DNA from: Intestinibacter sp964449895
Lineage (GTDB): Bacteria > Bacillota > Clostridia > Peptostreptococcales > Peptostreptococcaceae
Length of the DNA stretch: 64,000 nucleotides
Reading direction: 5' to 3'
NCBI GenBank assembly: GCA_964449895.1
Contig: CAYVBY010000009.1
Span: 35,940-99,939, forward strand
The translations under genes were made by a program, and so were the position numbers. The notes below the pieces were generated by a model, which worked only from the letters and a program-made list of their open reading frames with translations, was not told the origin of the DNA and did no database searches. Shown here in pieces: positions 1 to 7,469 of the stretch (the stretch's first letter is position 1; each line of letters starts with the position of its first letter).

Positions 1-878
1 AAAATACATATATTAGCTAGACCTACTGAATTTTGCTTCATACGATATATCATACCTGAGATAGATATAAAGTTTTTAGTTTTATAATAGTAATTTTTAT
101 TTTTGCGTAAGGCTTTTAATAAAACTATACTGCCTGCTGTAAATAGAAGATAAGTGCCTATAATTACTAAAATTACAGCTATAAAGAACATAGTTAATGC
201 AGCTATTGGATTAGTAGTTGTAAGTGAAATATAATAACCTGTTCCTAAGCATATAGCACCGATTAGTGCTAATAGCCATTTTGCTTTTGGTTCTTTTTCT
301 CCTATTGTGCTACCTTGAAGTAGTTCTATTGGTTTAGATAGATGAATTTGTCTTATACTATTTAAGAAAATCAGTACAAATATGCAAGAAAATAAAGTCA
401 ATGTAGCTGGAAACGATTCTGGAGATATATGAAATCCTAGAGGAATTTCTACTGTAAACATAGATAATATTATTAAAAGCATTAGTTTATCAAATAAAAT
501 TCCTGATATAAGACCTAAGCTCAAGCTTATCGTACTGATGATAAGAGTTTCGCATAATACAATTATAGATATATGCTTTTTCTCCATACCTAGGATATTA
601 TAAAGTCCAAATTCCTTTTTTCTACGCTTCATTAGAAAACTGTTTGTATAAAATAAGAATATTATTGCAAATATTCCACATACCCATGTTCCTAAAAATA
701 ATATATACTTCATTGAATCTGTACCACATGCTTTAGATATATTTGGATTATTTCCTAGTGAACATATAATATAGAACATAGATATTGTAAGAATTGATGC
801 AATTATATAAGGAATATAAGTTTTTGTATTTTTCTTTATGTTTGTAATTGCTAGTTTAAAATAAAAGAATTTACTCAT
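1..878 (-). CDS. Bce-type ABC transporter permease (FtsX-like), 3' end cut by window
   Basis: Translating the minus strand from the ATG at 878 gives about 292 codons with no stop before the window edge, starting MSKFFYFKLAITNIKKNTKT. The visible part has an N-terminal membrane helix, further helices around residues 57-77, 105-125 and 150-165, and later hydrophobic stretches. The segment RRKKEFGLYNILGMEKKHI is the FtsX/MacB-like permease signature seen in BceB-type proteins. The ATG overlaps the stop codon region of the ATPase gene, so the two are translationally coupled. In this family the permease works with its ATPase to free cell-wall targets from antimicrobial peptides and to signal to the paired histidine kinase. 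The large extracellular domain expected in BceB would lie in the missing part. Confidence 0.85.
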   Translation of the reverse strand, partial: MSKFFYFKLAITNIKKNTKTYIPYIIASILTISMFYIICSLGNNPNISKACGTDSMKYILFLGTWVCGIFAIIFLFYTNSFLMKRRKKEFGLYNILGMEKKHISIIVLCETLIISTISLSLGLISGILFDKLMLLIILSMFTVEIPLGFHISPESFPATLTLFSCIFVLIFLNSIRQIHLSKPIELLQGSTIGEKEPKAKWLLALIGAICLGTGYYISLTTTNPIAALTMFFIAVILVIIGTYLLFTAGSIVLLKALRKNKNYYYKTKNFISISGMIYRMKQNSVGLANICI

Positions 879-1638
879 TTTTAACACCACCTGTAGCGAT
901 TATAGTTAAGGTATCTGAAATTTTTTGGTACATTTCTTGTTGTGTAGAAGATCCTCTATAAAGTTGATGATATACTTTACCGTCTTTTATAAATAAAACT
1001 CTCTTAGCACTACTTGCAGCTTTTGTACTGTGAGTTACCATAACGATTGTTTGACCTTCGTTATTTATGTCTTGAAATAAATGAAGTAATTCATCGGAAG
1101 AATGAGAGTCTAGAGCACCTGTTGGTTCATCTGCTAATATTAATTGAGGGTTTGTTATAAGTGCTCTTGCTATTGCAGCTCTTTGTTTTTGACCTCCTGA
1201 TACTTCATAAGGATATTTTTCTAGTAAATCAGAGATGCCTAATTTTTTTGCTAAAGGTTGTAAAAGTTCATTCATTTCGTTGAATTTCTTTCCTGATAAA
1301 ACTAATGGTAGAAATATATTATCTTTTAGTGAAAAAGTATCTAGTAAGTTGAAATCCTGGAATACGAAACCTAAATTGTTGCGTCGAAATGTTGAAATTT
1401 CTTTTTCTTTTATAGATACTATGTTTTTCCCATTTAATAAAACTTCACCACTAGTTGGTTTGTCTAATGAAGCAAGTATATTAAGAAGGGTAGTTTTTCC
1501 TGAGCCAGATTCACCCATTATAGCGACATATTCTCCTTGTTCTACTGAAAAGGATACATCTGAGAGAGCTTTAACTTGGTTAGAGCCAAAGTGAGTAGTA
1601 TATACTTTCTTTAAATTATTTACTTCTAAAATTGCCAT
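871..1638 (-). CDS. Bce-type ABC transporter ATP-binding protein
   Basis: This is the ATPase subunit of a peptide-detoxification exporter of the BceA/MacB class. From the start at 1638 (MAILEVNNLKK), Walker A GESGSGKT lies at residues 42-49, the Q-loop at about 94, the signature VSGGQ at 146-150 and Walker B LILADE at 166-171. The 255-residue length is normal for BceA. An in-frame ATG at 1653 exists, but GGAGG sits 8 nt upstream of the ATG at 1638 and overlaps the other one, so 1638 is preferred. It overlaps the permease gene by 8 nt. The two-component genes lie upstream on the same strand. Family assignment is firm; the peptide substrate cannot be read from the sequence. Confidence 0.93.
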   Translation of the reverse strand: MAILEVNNLKKVYTTHFGSNQVKALSDVSFSVEQGEYVAIMGESGSGKTTLLNILASLDKPTSGEVLLNGKNIVSIKEKEISTFRRNNLGFVFQDFNLLDTFSLKDNIFLPLVLSGKKFNEMNELLQPLAKKLGISDLLEKYPYEVSGGQKQRAAIARALITNPQLILADEPTGALDSHSSDELLHLFQDINNEGQTIVMVTHSTKAASSAKRVLFIKDGKVYHQLYRGSSTQQEMYQKISDTLTIIATGGVKNE

Positions 1639-1689
1639 TTTATAAACCTCCATTTATTTAAATTTGTGTAATTTCTTATTTATGAGTTA

Positions 1690-1695
1690 ATTATA
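1690..1695 (-). promoter_or_regulatory. Candidate -10 box for the Bce transporter genes
   Basis: TATAAT on the minus strand sits about 50 nt upstream of the ATPase start. No good -35 hexamer lies at 17 nt, which suits an activator-dependent promoter. Confidence 0.4.
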
Positions 1696-1700
1696 GCAAA

Positions 1701-1743
1701 AGGGAGAAATGCTTAACCATTTCTTTGGCTTACATTTCTCCCT
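1701..1743 (-). terminator. Hairpin after the kinase gene, possible weak terminator
   Basis: An 11-bp stem (AGGGAGAAATG with CATTTCTCCCT) encloses a 21-nt loop. On the minus strand it is followed by only a short T stretch. It overlaps the second half-site of the operator, so it may be a terminator, part of the regulator target, or both. Confidence 0.35.
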
Positions 1744-1763
1744 CTAAACTTACATTCGTGTAA
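1730..1763 (-). promoter_or_regulatory. BceR-like operator upstream of the transporter genes
   Basis: A perfect inverted repeat TTACA-TTCG-TGTAA lies at 1750-1763. It matches the TNACA-N4-TGTAA pattern reported for BceR-type response regulators. An extra half-site TTACAT lies at 1730-1735, exactly 20 bp (about two helical turns) from the same hexamer in the main box. The operator lies 55 bp upstream of a TATAAT and between the kinase gene and the ATPase gene. It supports control of the transporter by the adjacent response regulator. Confidence 0.65.
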
Positions 1764-1778
1764 TATTAAGTTGTGATT

Positions 1779-2792
1779 TTATTCTACATTTAAATTTATA
1801 ACAGATAAATCTAGAATTACTTTAGTTTTTACTCCTATTTCAGATTCTATAGAAATTCTGTGAGAAAGTTTTGTCATTATTTTTTTGCATAGATAAAGTC
1901 CTAGACCGGTTGCTTTTTTATCTGTTCTGCCGTTGTATCCAGTAAACCCTTTTTCAAAAATTCTAGGGATATCTTCTTTAGAGATTCCTATGCCTGTATC
2001 TTCTATAATTAGCTTTTTGTCTTCTAATGAATAAATTGATATTTTACCTTTATTAGTGTATTTAATTGCATTAGAAAGTAGCTGCTCTATTACAAATACA
2101 AGCCATTTTTCGTCAGTTATAACTTTGTAATTTGTAGCTTTAAAATCTAATGCTATTTTTTTTCTAATAAAAAGTGGAGCATATTTTCTAATAGCTTGTC
2201 TTATTATATCGTCTAAATCATATTCTTTTATTACGAAATCATTTTCACTGTTATCTAGTCTTATATAAGAAAGTACCATTTCTACATATTGCTCGATTTT
2301 GAATAGTTCTAAAGAAAGATCATTTGATATTTCACTTTCTGAAGTTTGTATTAGTAATTTTATAGCTGATATAGGTGTTTTAATTTGATGTACCCACATT
2401 GTGTAGTAATCGAGCATATCTGTTTTATATATATCTGATTTAGAAATATAATTTTTATATTCTTTTTCTATATTTAAAATTAAATTAGTGTAATCATTCT
2501 CTATTAAATTTTCAGGTATTGGCAAATTATTTAATGATACAGAAATTTCGTTTTGAAGATTATATAGTTTTATATGTTTTTTATAGTAGTTTGTAAAATT
2601 TATACATATAAAAATTACACCTATAAAAATACATAGAATTGATGAATACAAAATAGCTTCAAATTCTAAATTATATAGATAAAATACTATGTAAAATATA
2701 AGAGTAAATACTATAAATAAAATAATTGATTTTATGTATTGTTTTATATAATTGATGATTATATTTTTAGGTTTAATCTCGTAATTATTCAT
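1779..2792 (-). CDS. Intramembrane-sensing histidine kinase, BceS-like
   Basis: The protein has 337 residues with two membrane helices (about 22-40 and 46-66) and almost no extracellular loop, as in BceS-type kinases that sense through their transporter. The phosphorylated His is H135 in MWVHQIKTPISA, the WVHQIKTP form typical of this group. The N-box (EQLLSNAIKYT) and G-boxes (EDTGIGI, TGLGLYL) of the ATPase domain are present. AGAGGAT lies 7 nt upstream of the start. It follows the response regulator gene by 13 nt, so the two form an operon. Its predicted partners are that regulator and the transporter downstream. Confidence 0.92.
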   Translation of the reverse strand: MNNYEIKPKNIIINYIKQYIKSIILFIVFTLIFYIVFYLYNLEFEAILYSSILCIFIGVIFICINFTNYYKKHIKLYNLQNEISVSLNNLPIPENLIENDYTNLILNIEKEYKNYISKSDIYKTDMLDYYTMWVHQIKTPISAIKLLIQTSESEISNDLSLELFKIEQYVEMVLSYIRLDNSENDFVIKEYDLDDIIRQAIRKYAPLFIRKKIALDFKATNYKVITDEKWLVFVIEQLLSNAIKYTNKGKISIYSLEDKKLIIEDTGIGISKEDIPRIFEKGFTGYNGRTDKKATGLGLYLCKKIMTKLSHRISIESEIGVKTKVILDLSVINLNVE

Positions 2793-2805
2793 ATTATCAA
2801 TCCTC

Positions 2806-3477
2806 TCAATCTATAATATATCCAAGACCTTTTTTTGTTTTGATAAAATTTTTAAGTCCAATACCCTCTAATTTTCTGCGAAGTCTAGTTACATTTACAT
2901 TTAAAGTATTTTCTTCTACATAATTATCAGTTTCCCATAATTTTATCATTAGATTATCTCTACTTACTGTTTTTCCTTTGTTTTCGAGAAGTGTTTGTAA
3001 TATTTTATATTCATTTTTAGTTAATTCAATTTTATTGTCTTTATATGAGATAGAATTATCATTTATATTCAAAATAGCACCATTATGCTCTAATAAATTA
3101 GATTGATTTGAAAAATCGTAAGTACGTCTTAGTATAGCTTGAATTTTAGCAATTAAAACATGTAAGTCAAAAGGTTTAGCTATAAAATCGTCTCCCCCCA
3201 TATTCATTGCCATTACAATATTGAGATTGTCAGAGGCAGAAGAAATAAATACTATTGGAACTTTAGATAATTTTCTGATTTCAGTACACCAGTGATAGCC
3301 ATTAAAAAATGGAAGAGTAATATCTAAAAGGACTAATTGTGGATTAAACTCTACAAATTGAGGTATAATATCTTGAAAATATGTAATTCTTCTAGAGGTA
3401 AATCCCCAATTAATAATTTCTTTTTCTATTGATTTTGCTATAATTTCATCGTCTTCTACAATTAAAATTTTATACAT
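2806..3477 (-). CDS. OmpR-family response regulator, BceR-like
   Basis: This is a 223-residue two-component regulator. The receiver domain has the acidic pair at residues 9-10, the phospho-acceptor D52 (LVLLDITLPFFNG) and K101 (FIAKPFD). The C-terminal half is an OmpR/PhoB winged helix ending in the typical VTRLRRKLEGIGLKNFIKTK segment. GGAG lies upstream of the ATG. It is the first gene of the minus-strand cluster with the kinase, and the likely binder of the TTACA-N4-TGTAA site at 1750-1763. Confidence 0.93.
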   Translation of the reverse strand: MYKILIVEDDEIIAKSIEKEIINWGFTSRRITYFQDIIPQFVEFNPQLVLLDITLPFFNGYHWCTEIRKLSKVPIVFISSASDNLNIVMAMNMGGDDFIAKPFDLHVLIAKIQAILRRTYDFSNQSNLLEHNGAILNINDNSISYKDNKIELTKNEYKILQTLLENKGKTVSRDNLMIKLWETDNYVEENTLNVNVTRLRRKLEGIGLKNFIKTKKGLGYIID

Positions 3478-4054
3478 GAAAAGCTCCTTTCGTATTTATA
3501 ATAAAAATTTTACTATTGTATAAATTATATACTTATTTTTAATTCATATCATAAAAATATTTTGATTGCAAAAATGTAAGAATTTATATGAAAATATATT
3601 AATAAAATATTTTATAAAATCAAAATAAATATAAAATTAAAAAATAAAAAAATAAATAAATTTGTAAAATCAAAAAATAAAAAAAATTTAAAAATAAAAA
3701 GGAGTTTGAAAGTAAATATAGAATTTTTAAAATTAAGATTATCTTCCTTAATATTTTCAATATACATTTCAATCTCAAATATTGTTTAAAAATCAAAGAG
3801 TAAGTGGTATTACTTTTTAGATTTATAAACTTGAATAAAATCAGAGGGCGTAAACTTACAAAATCTGTATTTTATAATAATTTAGTTGGTGTTATCACCA
3901 ACTTTTTTTTTGAAAAAAATATTATTAAAATTTTAATATCAATTCACATTAAAAATATAGAAAATAGATAAAAAAATATCATAAAATGAATAAAATTCCC
4001 TTTTTTTAAACTATAATAAACATAAGAGGATTTATTTTAAAGGGGGTATGCTTT
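3478..4054. other. Intergenic region between divergent genes, 577 bp
   Basis: Very AT-rich spacer between the response regulator (minus) and the ADP-ribosylglycohydrolase (plus). It holds long A/T runs around 3590-3700, an orphan rho-independent terminator at 3884-3911 and no convincing ORF. A TATAAT at about 4013 may be the -10 of the downstream gene, but its -35 is weak. Transcription from an unseen promoter near 3700-3850 would end at the orphan terminator, so a small RNA or a relic of a lost gene is possible. Confidence 0.5.
3884..3911 (+). terminator. Orphan rho-independent terminator
   Basis: AGTTGGTG and CACCAACT form an 8-bp stem with a TTAT loop, followed by eight or more T. No gene ends just upstream on the plus strand. 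Confidence 0.75.
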
Positions 4055-5005
4055 ATGAATAAAGTATGTTATCCAAAAAATAAGGTTTTAGGTGGTATTT
4101 GGGGATTGATTATAGGTGATGCTGTTGGGGTACCGTATGAATTTAACCCAAAAGAAAAAATTCCTGAGTTAGATAAAATAGATATAATTACTCCAAAGAA
4201 TTTTATAAAAACTTATAGTGATATTCCTTTTGGTACATACTCAGATGATAGTGCTCAATTTTTATGCATTATGGATAGCTATATAAACTGTAATGGATTT
4301 GATATAGATGATGTAGCTAAGAAATTTTTAGCTTGGTTATCTGATGGATTATGGGCAGTCGATGGAAAGATTTTTGATGTAGGTAGACAAACTTTAAAAT
4401 CATTAGCAGAATATGCAAGAGGCACAAGTCCAAGAAAATCTGGATTATGTGAACCTGAAGGAAAAGGCAATGGAGCTTTAATGAGAACATTAGCTGTAGC
4501 TCTTCTTGAAAATGAAGGAGATGTAAATTTAGTTATTAATTCTCATGAACAATCTATGATTACACATGGTCATATTTGCAATCAAGTATGTTGTGCATTT
4601 TATAATTTAATAGCAAAATATATGCTTGAAGGTATGGACTTTGAAGAAGCTTATACTACAGCTATTGAATCCCTTAGAAGTATATACAAATACAAACCAT
4701 CATATTTAGAAGAATTTGAAAATAACATTTTACCAGATGGAAATATAGTTGAAAAAGGCACTGGATATGTATTGGATTGCTTAAAGACAGCATTTAAAGT
4801 TATTAGAGAAAGTAATTCTTATGAAGAAGCCATAAAAAAAGCTATATCTTATGGTAATGATACTGATACAACAGCAGCTGTTGTGGGAGGTCTTGCTGGG
4901 ATTATTTATGGATTTGAAGGAATACCTAATAGATGGTATGAATTAATTAGAGGCAAAGAAGAAGTAATAGACTTAATAAATAAAATAGAATTTGAAGAAA
5001 TCTAG
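4055..5005 (+). CDS. ADP-ribosylglycohydrolase family protein (DraG-like)
   Basis: The family removes ADP-ribose from proteins or from ADP-ribosylated small molecules, using paired Mg ions. The 316-residue protein carries the N-terminal GDAVGVPYEF block, the metal-binding TYSDDSAQ (D64, D65), GNGALMR and the C-terminal GNDTDTTAAVVGGLAG, which supplies further metal ligands. All family blocks are present in order, so it should be active. AGGGGGT lies 8 nt before the ATG. It looks monocistronic, with terminators on either side. Target unknown; no ADP-ribosyltransferase partner lies next to it. Confidence 0.88.
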   Translation: MNKVCYPKNKVLGGIWGLIIGDAVGVPYEFNPKEKIPELDKIDIITPKNFIKTYSDIPFGTYSDDSAQFLCIMDSYINCNGFDIDDVAKKFLAWLSDGLWAVDGKIFDVGRQTLKSLAEYARGTSPRKSGLCEPEGKGNGALMRTLAVALLENEGDVNLVINSHEQSMITHGHICNQVCCAFYNLIAKYMLEGMDFEEAYTTAIESLRSIYKYKPSYLEEFENNILPDGNIVEKGTGYVLDCLKTAFKVIRESNSYEEAIKKAISYGNDTDTTAAVVGGLAGIIYGFEGIPNRWYELIRGKEEVIDLINKIEFEEI

Positions 5006-5025
5006 ATTTTTATCTAGATTTTTTT
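4999..5025 (+). terminator. Terminator overlapping the stop codon
   Basis: AATCTAGAT and ATCTAGATT form a perfect 9-bp stem with a TTTT loop and a T-run. The TAG stop of the glycohydrolase gene lies inside the left arm. Confidence 0.8.
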
Positions 5026-5163
5026 GTTAATAATTTCCTTAAAAGTAATATTAAATAATATCAAAAGATGATAAAATAATTAGAATGTAATAAGAAGTTA
5101 TTACTATAAAAATATAGGTTATTGAAAAATATTATGGTTAAAATAGGGCACTAGGAGGAAAAT

Positions 5164-5961
5164 ATGGTTAAAATAATAGCTACAGATATGGATGGAACAT
5201 TATTAGATAGTCAAAAAAACTTTCCTAAAGACATGGATTATGTTCTAGAAAAATTAAATGAAAAAAATGTTAGATTTATAGTTGCAAGTGGTAGACAATA
5301 TTATAATTTATTTGAGATATTTAAAAAGTTTAATCAAGAATTTATTTATATAAGTGAAAATGGGGCTATGGTTTTAGATAATGATAAATTAATATATTTT
5401 AACGAAATAGAAGGAGAAAAATTATTTAAACCTATTGAGATAGCTAGAAAAATAAAAGGTACTTCAATAGTGTTATGTGGAGAAAAAGCTGCATATACTG
5501 AAAATACTGGTGAATTTTTTAAAAATAATGCTTTTATGTATTATGAAAATTTAGAAGTGTTAGATGACGTATTAGATGTTGTAAGAGAAGGTAGAGATAG
5601 AATTTGTAAGATCGCATTATTCCACGACAAAAATTCAGAAAAATATTTATCTCATGAATTTAGCGAGGTAGAGGATGACTTTTTAATTTGTGTATCTGGT
5701 GAATTTTGGATGGATTTTATGAATAAAGGTGTAAATAAAGGTGAGGCTATTAAAAGAATACAACAATATTACGAAGTATCTTATGATGAGACAATGGCAT
5801 TTGGAGATTATTTAAATGATTATGAAATGCTTCAAAGCTGTAAATACAGTTATGCTATGGAAAATGCACATCCAAAACTAAAGGAAATCAGTAATTTCCA
5901 AGCTAAATCAAATGATGAAAATGGAGTTATGGAAGTTATAAAGGATTACTTTAAAATTTAA
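5164..5961 (+). CDS. HAD-superfamily phosphatase, Cof type
   Basis: The 265-residue protein has the HAD motif I DMDGTLLDS (nucleophile D8, acid D10), the ASGRQYYNL segment after motif II, and the Cof C-terminal block GDYLNDYEMLQ with NKGEAIKRI before it. Cof-type HADs (subfamily IIB) dephosphorylate sugar phosphates, FMN, pyridoxal phosphate or similar small molecules; the substrate is not predictable here. GGAGG lies 6 nt upstream of the ATG. A near copy of the start region (ATGGTTAAAATA) lies about 30 nt upstream, but it runs into a stop after six codons. Confidence 0.9.
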   Translation: MVKIIATDMDGTLLDSQKNFPKDMDYVLEKLNEKNVRFIVASGRQYYNLFEIFKKFNQEFIYISENGAMVLDNDKLIYFNEIEGEKLFKPIEIARKIKGTSIVLCGEKAAYTENTGEFFKNNAFMYYENLEVLDDVLDVVREGRDRICKIALFHDKNSEKYLSHEFSEVEDDFLICVSGEFWMDFMNKGVNKGEAIKRIQQYYEVSYDETMAFGDYLNDYEMLQSCKYSYAMENAHPKLKEISNFQAKSNDENGVMEVIKDYFKI

Positions 5962-6045
5962 TTATTTGGATATAATAATAAAAAAATACTTAAATTTAAG
6001 TAAAAAAATCTCTAAAAGATTTATTTTATGAAAGAGAGGACTGCT

Positions 6046-7200
6046 ATGTTTGTAGATAGCCAAGAAATAAAGGATGTAGTTTTTGAGGTTATAAAAATAA
6101 GAAGGCATATACATATGTACCCAGAATTAAGTGAGCAAGAGTACGAAACATCTAAATTTATAAAAAAATGTTTAGAAGAAATTGGGCTAGAAGCAGAAAT
6201 AGTAGGAGACACAGGTGTTGTATCTATGTTAATGAATGATCCAAGTTTTCCTACAGTTGCACTTAGAGCAGAGATGGATGCACTACCTATAGAAGAAGAA
6301 ACAAGTTTAAACTTTAAATCTAAAAATAAAGGAGTTATGCATGCATGTAGTCACGATGGAATAGTTGCTACTGCATTAGGTGTGGCGAAATTACTTTATA
6401 AAAATAAAGATAACTTAAAATGTAATGTTAAATTTATTTTTGAGCCAGCAGAGGAAGTTGGAAAGGGAGCTAAGAAATTAATAGAACAAAAAGTTTTAGA
6501 AAATCCCAAGGTAGACAAGATGGTTATATTCCACTATGCAAACTCGGAGCCAATAGGAATGGAAATCCAAAAGAGTGTATCTACTGCAACCCTAGGAAGA
6601 GTTGGTATCGAAATTACTGGAAAGTCAGCACACTGGGGTGAAGCAGAAAAGGGTATAAATGCGATATCAGTATCTGCAAAGGTTGTAAGTGCTATAGATG
6701 ATATCAACGAAGAATTAAAGGATAAGATGCAATTTATACTTGGAATGGGAATTATAAATGGTGGAGTTAAAAACAATATAATGGCCGAATCTGTTAAATT
6801 AGAAGGAACTTTAAGAGCTTTTAGTGATGAGAAATTTACTTATTTACTGACTTATTTACAAGACAAGATGAAGATAATCGAAAAAGAAACAAATGCAACT
6901 ATTGATGTAGATTTAATATCACACCTTCCTGGATTGATAAATAATCCAGAATTAGTAAAAATGGGAAGTAAAGTTGGCAAGGAAATATTTGGAGATAGAT
7001 TTGTATTAGGTGAGAAACCTTTCTTAGCAGGAGATAATGCGGCGTATTATTTTAGATTAATTCCTGGAGTGAGGATAGTATTTTTCGCCGAAAATGATGG
7101 TGAAAATTGGCCTATTCACAATAGCAAATTTGATTTTAATGAGGAGATTTTTCCATATTCTATTTGTACACTTTATAATTTGATTTCTATGATGAAATAA
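6046..7200 (+). CDS. M20 family amidohydrolase / metallopeptidase
   Basis: Member of the M20D group (amino-acid amidohydrolases, carboxypeptidase-like). Blocks in order: HMYPELSEQEYETS, RAEMDALPIEEE, HACSHDG, EPAEEVGKGAK, a dimerization domain around HSA-like SAHWGEAE, and AGDNAAYYF near the C-terminus. Two positions differ from the common family form: HACSHDG for HACGHDG, and EPAEE for QPAEE. An ATG at 6028 is in frame, but AGAGGA stands just before the ATG at 6046, so the shorter 384-residue form is chosen. Cytoplasmic, no signal peptide. Substrate unknown. Confidence 0.85.
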   Translation: MFVDSQEIKDVVFEVIKIRRHIHMYPELSEQEYETSKFIKKCLEEIGLEAEIVGDTGVVSMLMNDPSFPTVALRAEMDALPIEEETSLNFKSKNKGVMHACSHDGIVATALGVAKLLYKNKDNLKCNVKFIFEPAEEVGKGAKKLIEQKVLENPKVDKMVIFHYANSEPIGMEIQKSVSTATLGRVGIEITGKSAHWGEAEKGINAISVSAKVVSAIDDINEELKDKMQFILGMGIINGGVKNNIMAESVKLEGTLRAFSDEKFTYLLTYLQDKMKIIEKETNATIDVDLISHLPGLINNPELVKMGSKVGKEIFGDRFVLGEKPFLAGDNAAYYFRLIPGVRIVFFAENDGENWPIHNSKFDFNEEIFPYSICTLYNLISMMK

Positions 7201-7231
7201 TTTTTAGACATAAAATTTTATATAATAAATT

Positions 7232-7284
7232 AAAAAAGAGATTTAAAAAACATATGAATTTGTTTTATAAAATCTCTTTTTTTT
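7232..7284 (+). terminator. Terminator after the M20 gene
   Basis: AAAAGAGATTT and AAATCTCTTTT form the stem, followed by a run of T. Confidence 0.7.
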
Positions 7285-7403
7285 ATTATTAAATAAATTG
7301 ATGTGATGTATTTAAAATAAAATTCATTATAATAGGGTATAATTAATATAAAATAAATATTATTTTGTATAGTTTAAAACTAAATCAATTTATTTTACAA
7401 TTA

Positions 7404-7418
7404 TTGTGTAATACACAA
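7404..7418. promoter_or_regulatory. Small palindrome upstream of the giant DUF445 gene
   Basis: TTGTGT-AAT-ACACAA is a perfect inverted repeat about 50 bp before the ATG at 7470. It resembles an operator. No matching regulator is identified. Confidence 0.3.
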
Positions 7419-7469
7419 AAGTATTATATACTAGTTGTTTGAAGAATAACAAAATTAAGGGAGGAAATT

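Noticed and set aside
1..3477. Classical drug exporter rather than a Bce module
   Set aside because: The short-loop kinase, FtsX-like permease and BceR-type operator fit a Bce module better.
3711..3795. 27-codon TTG ORF after GGAG
   Set aside because: The spacing is only about 1 nt and codon use is not gene-like.
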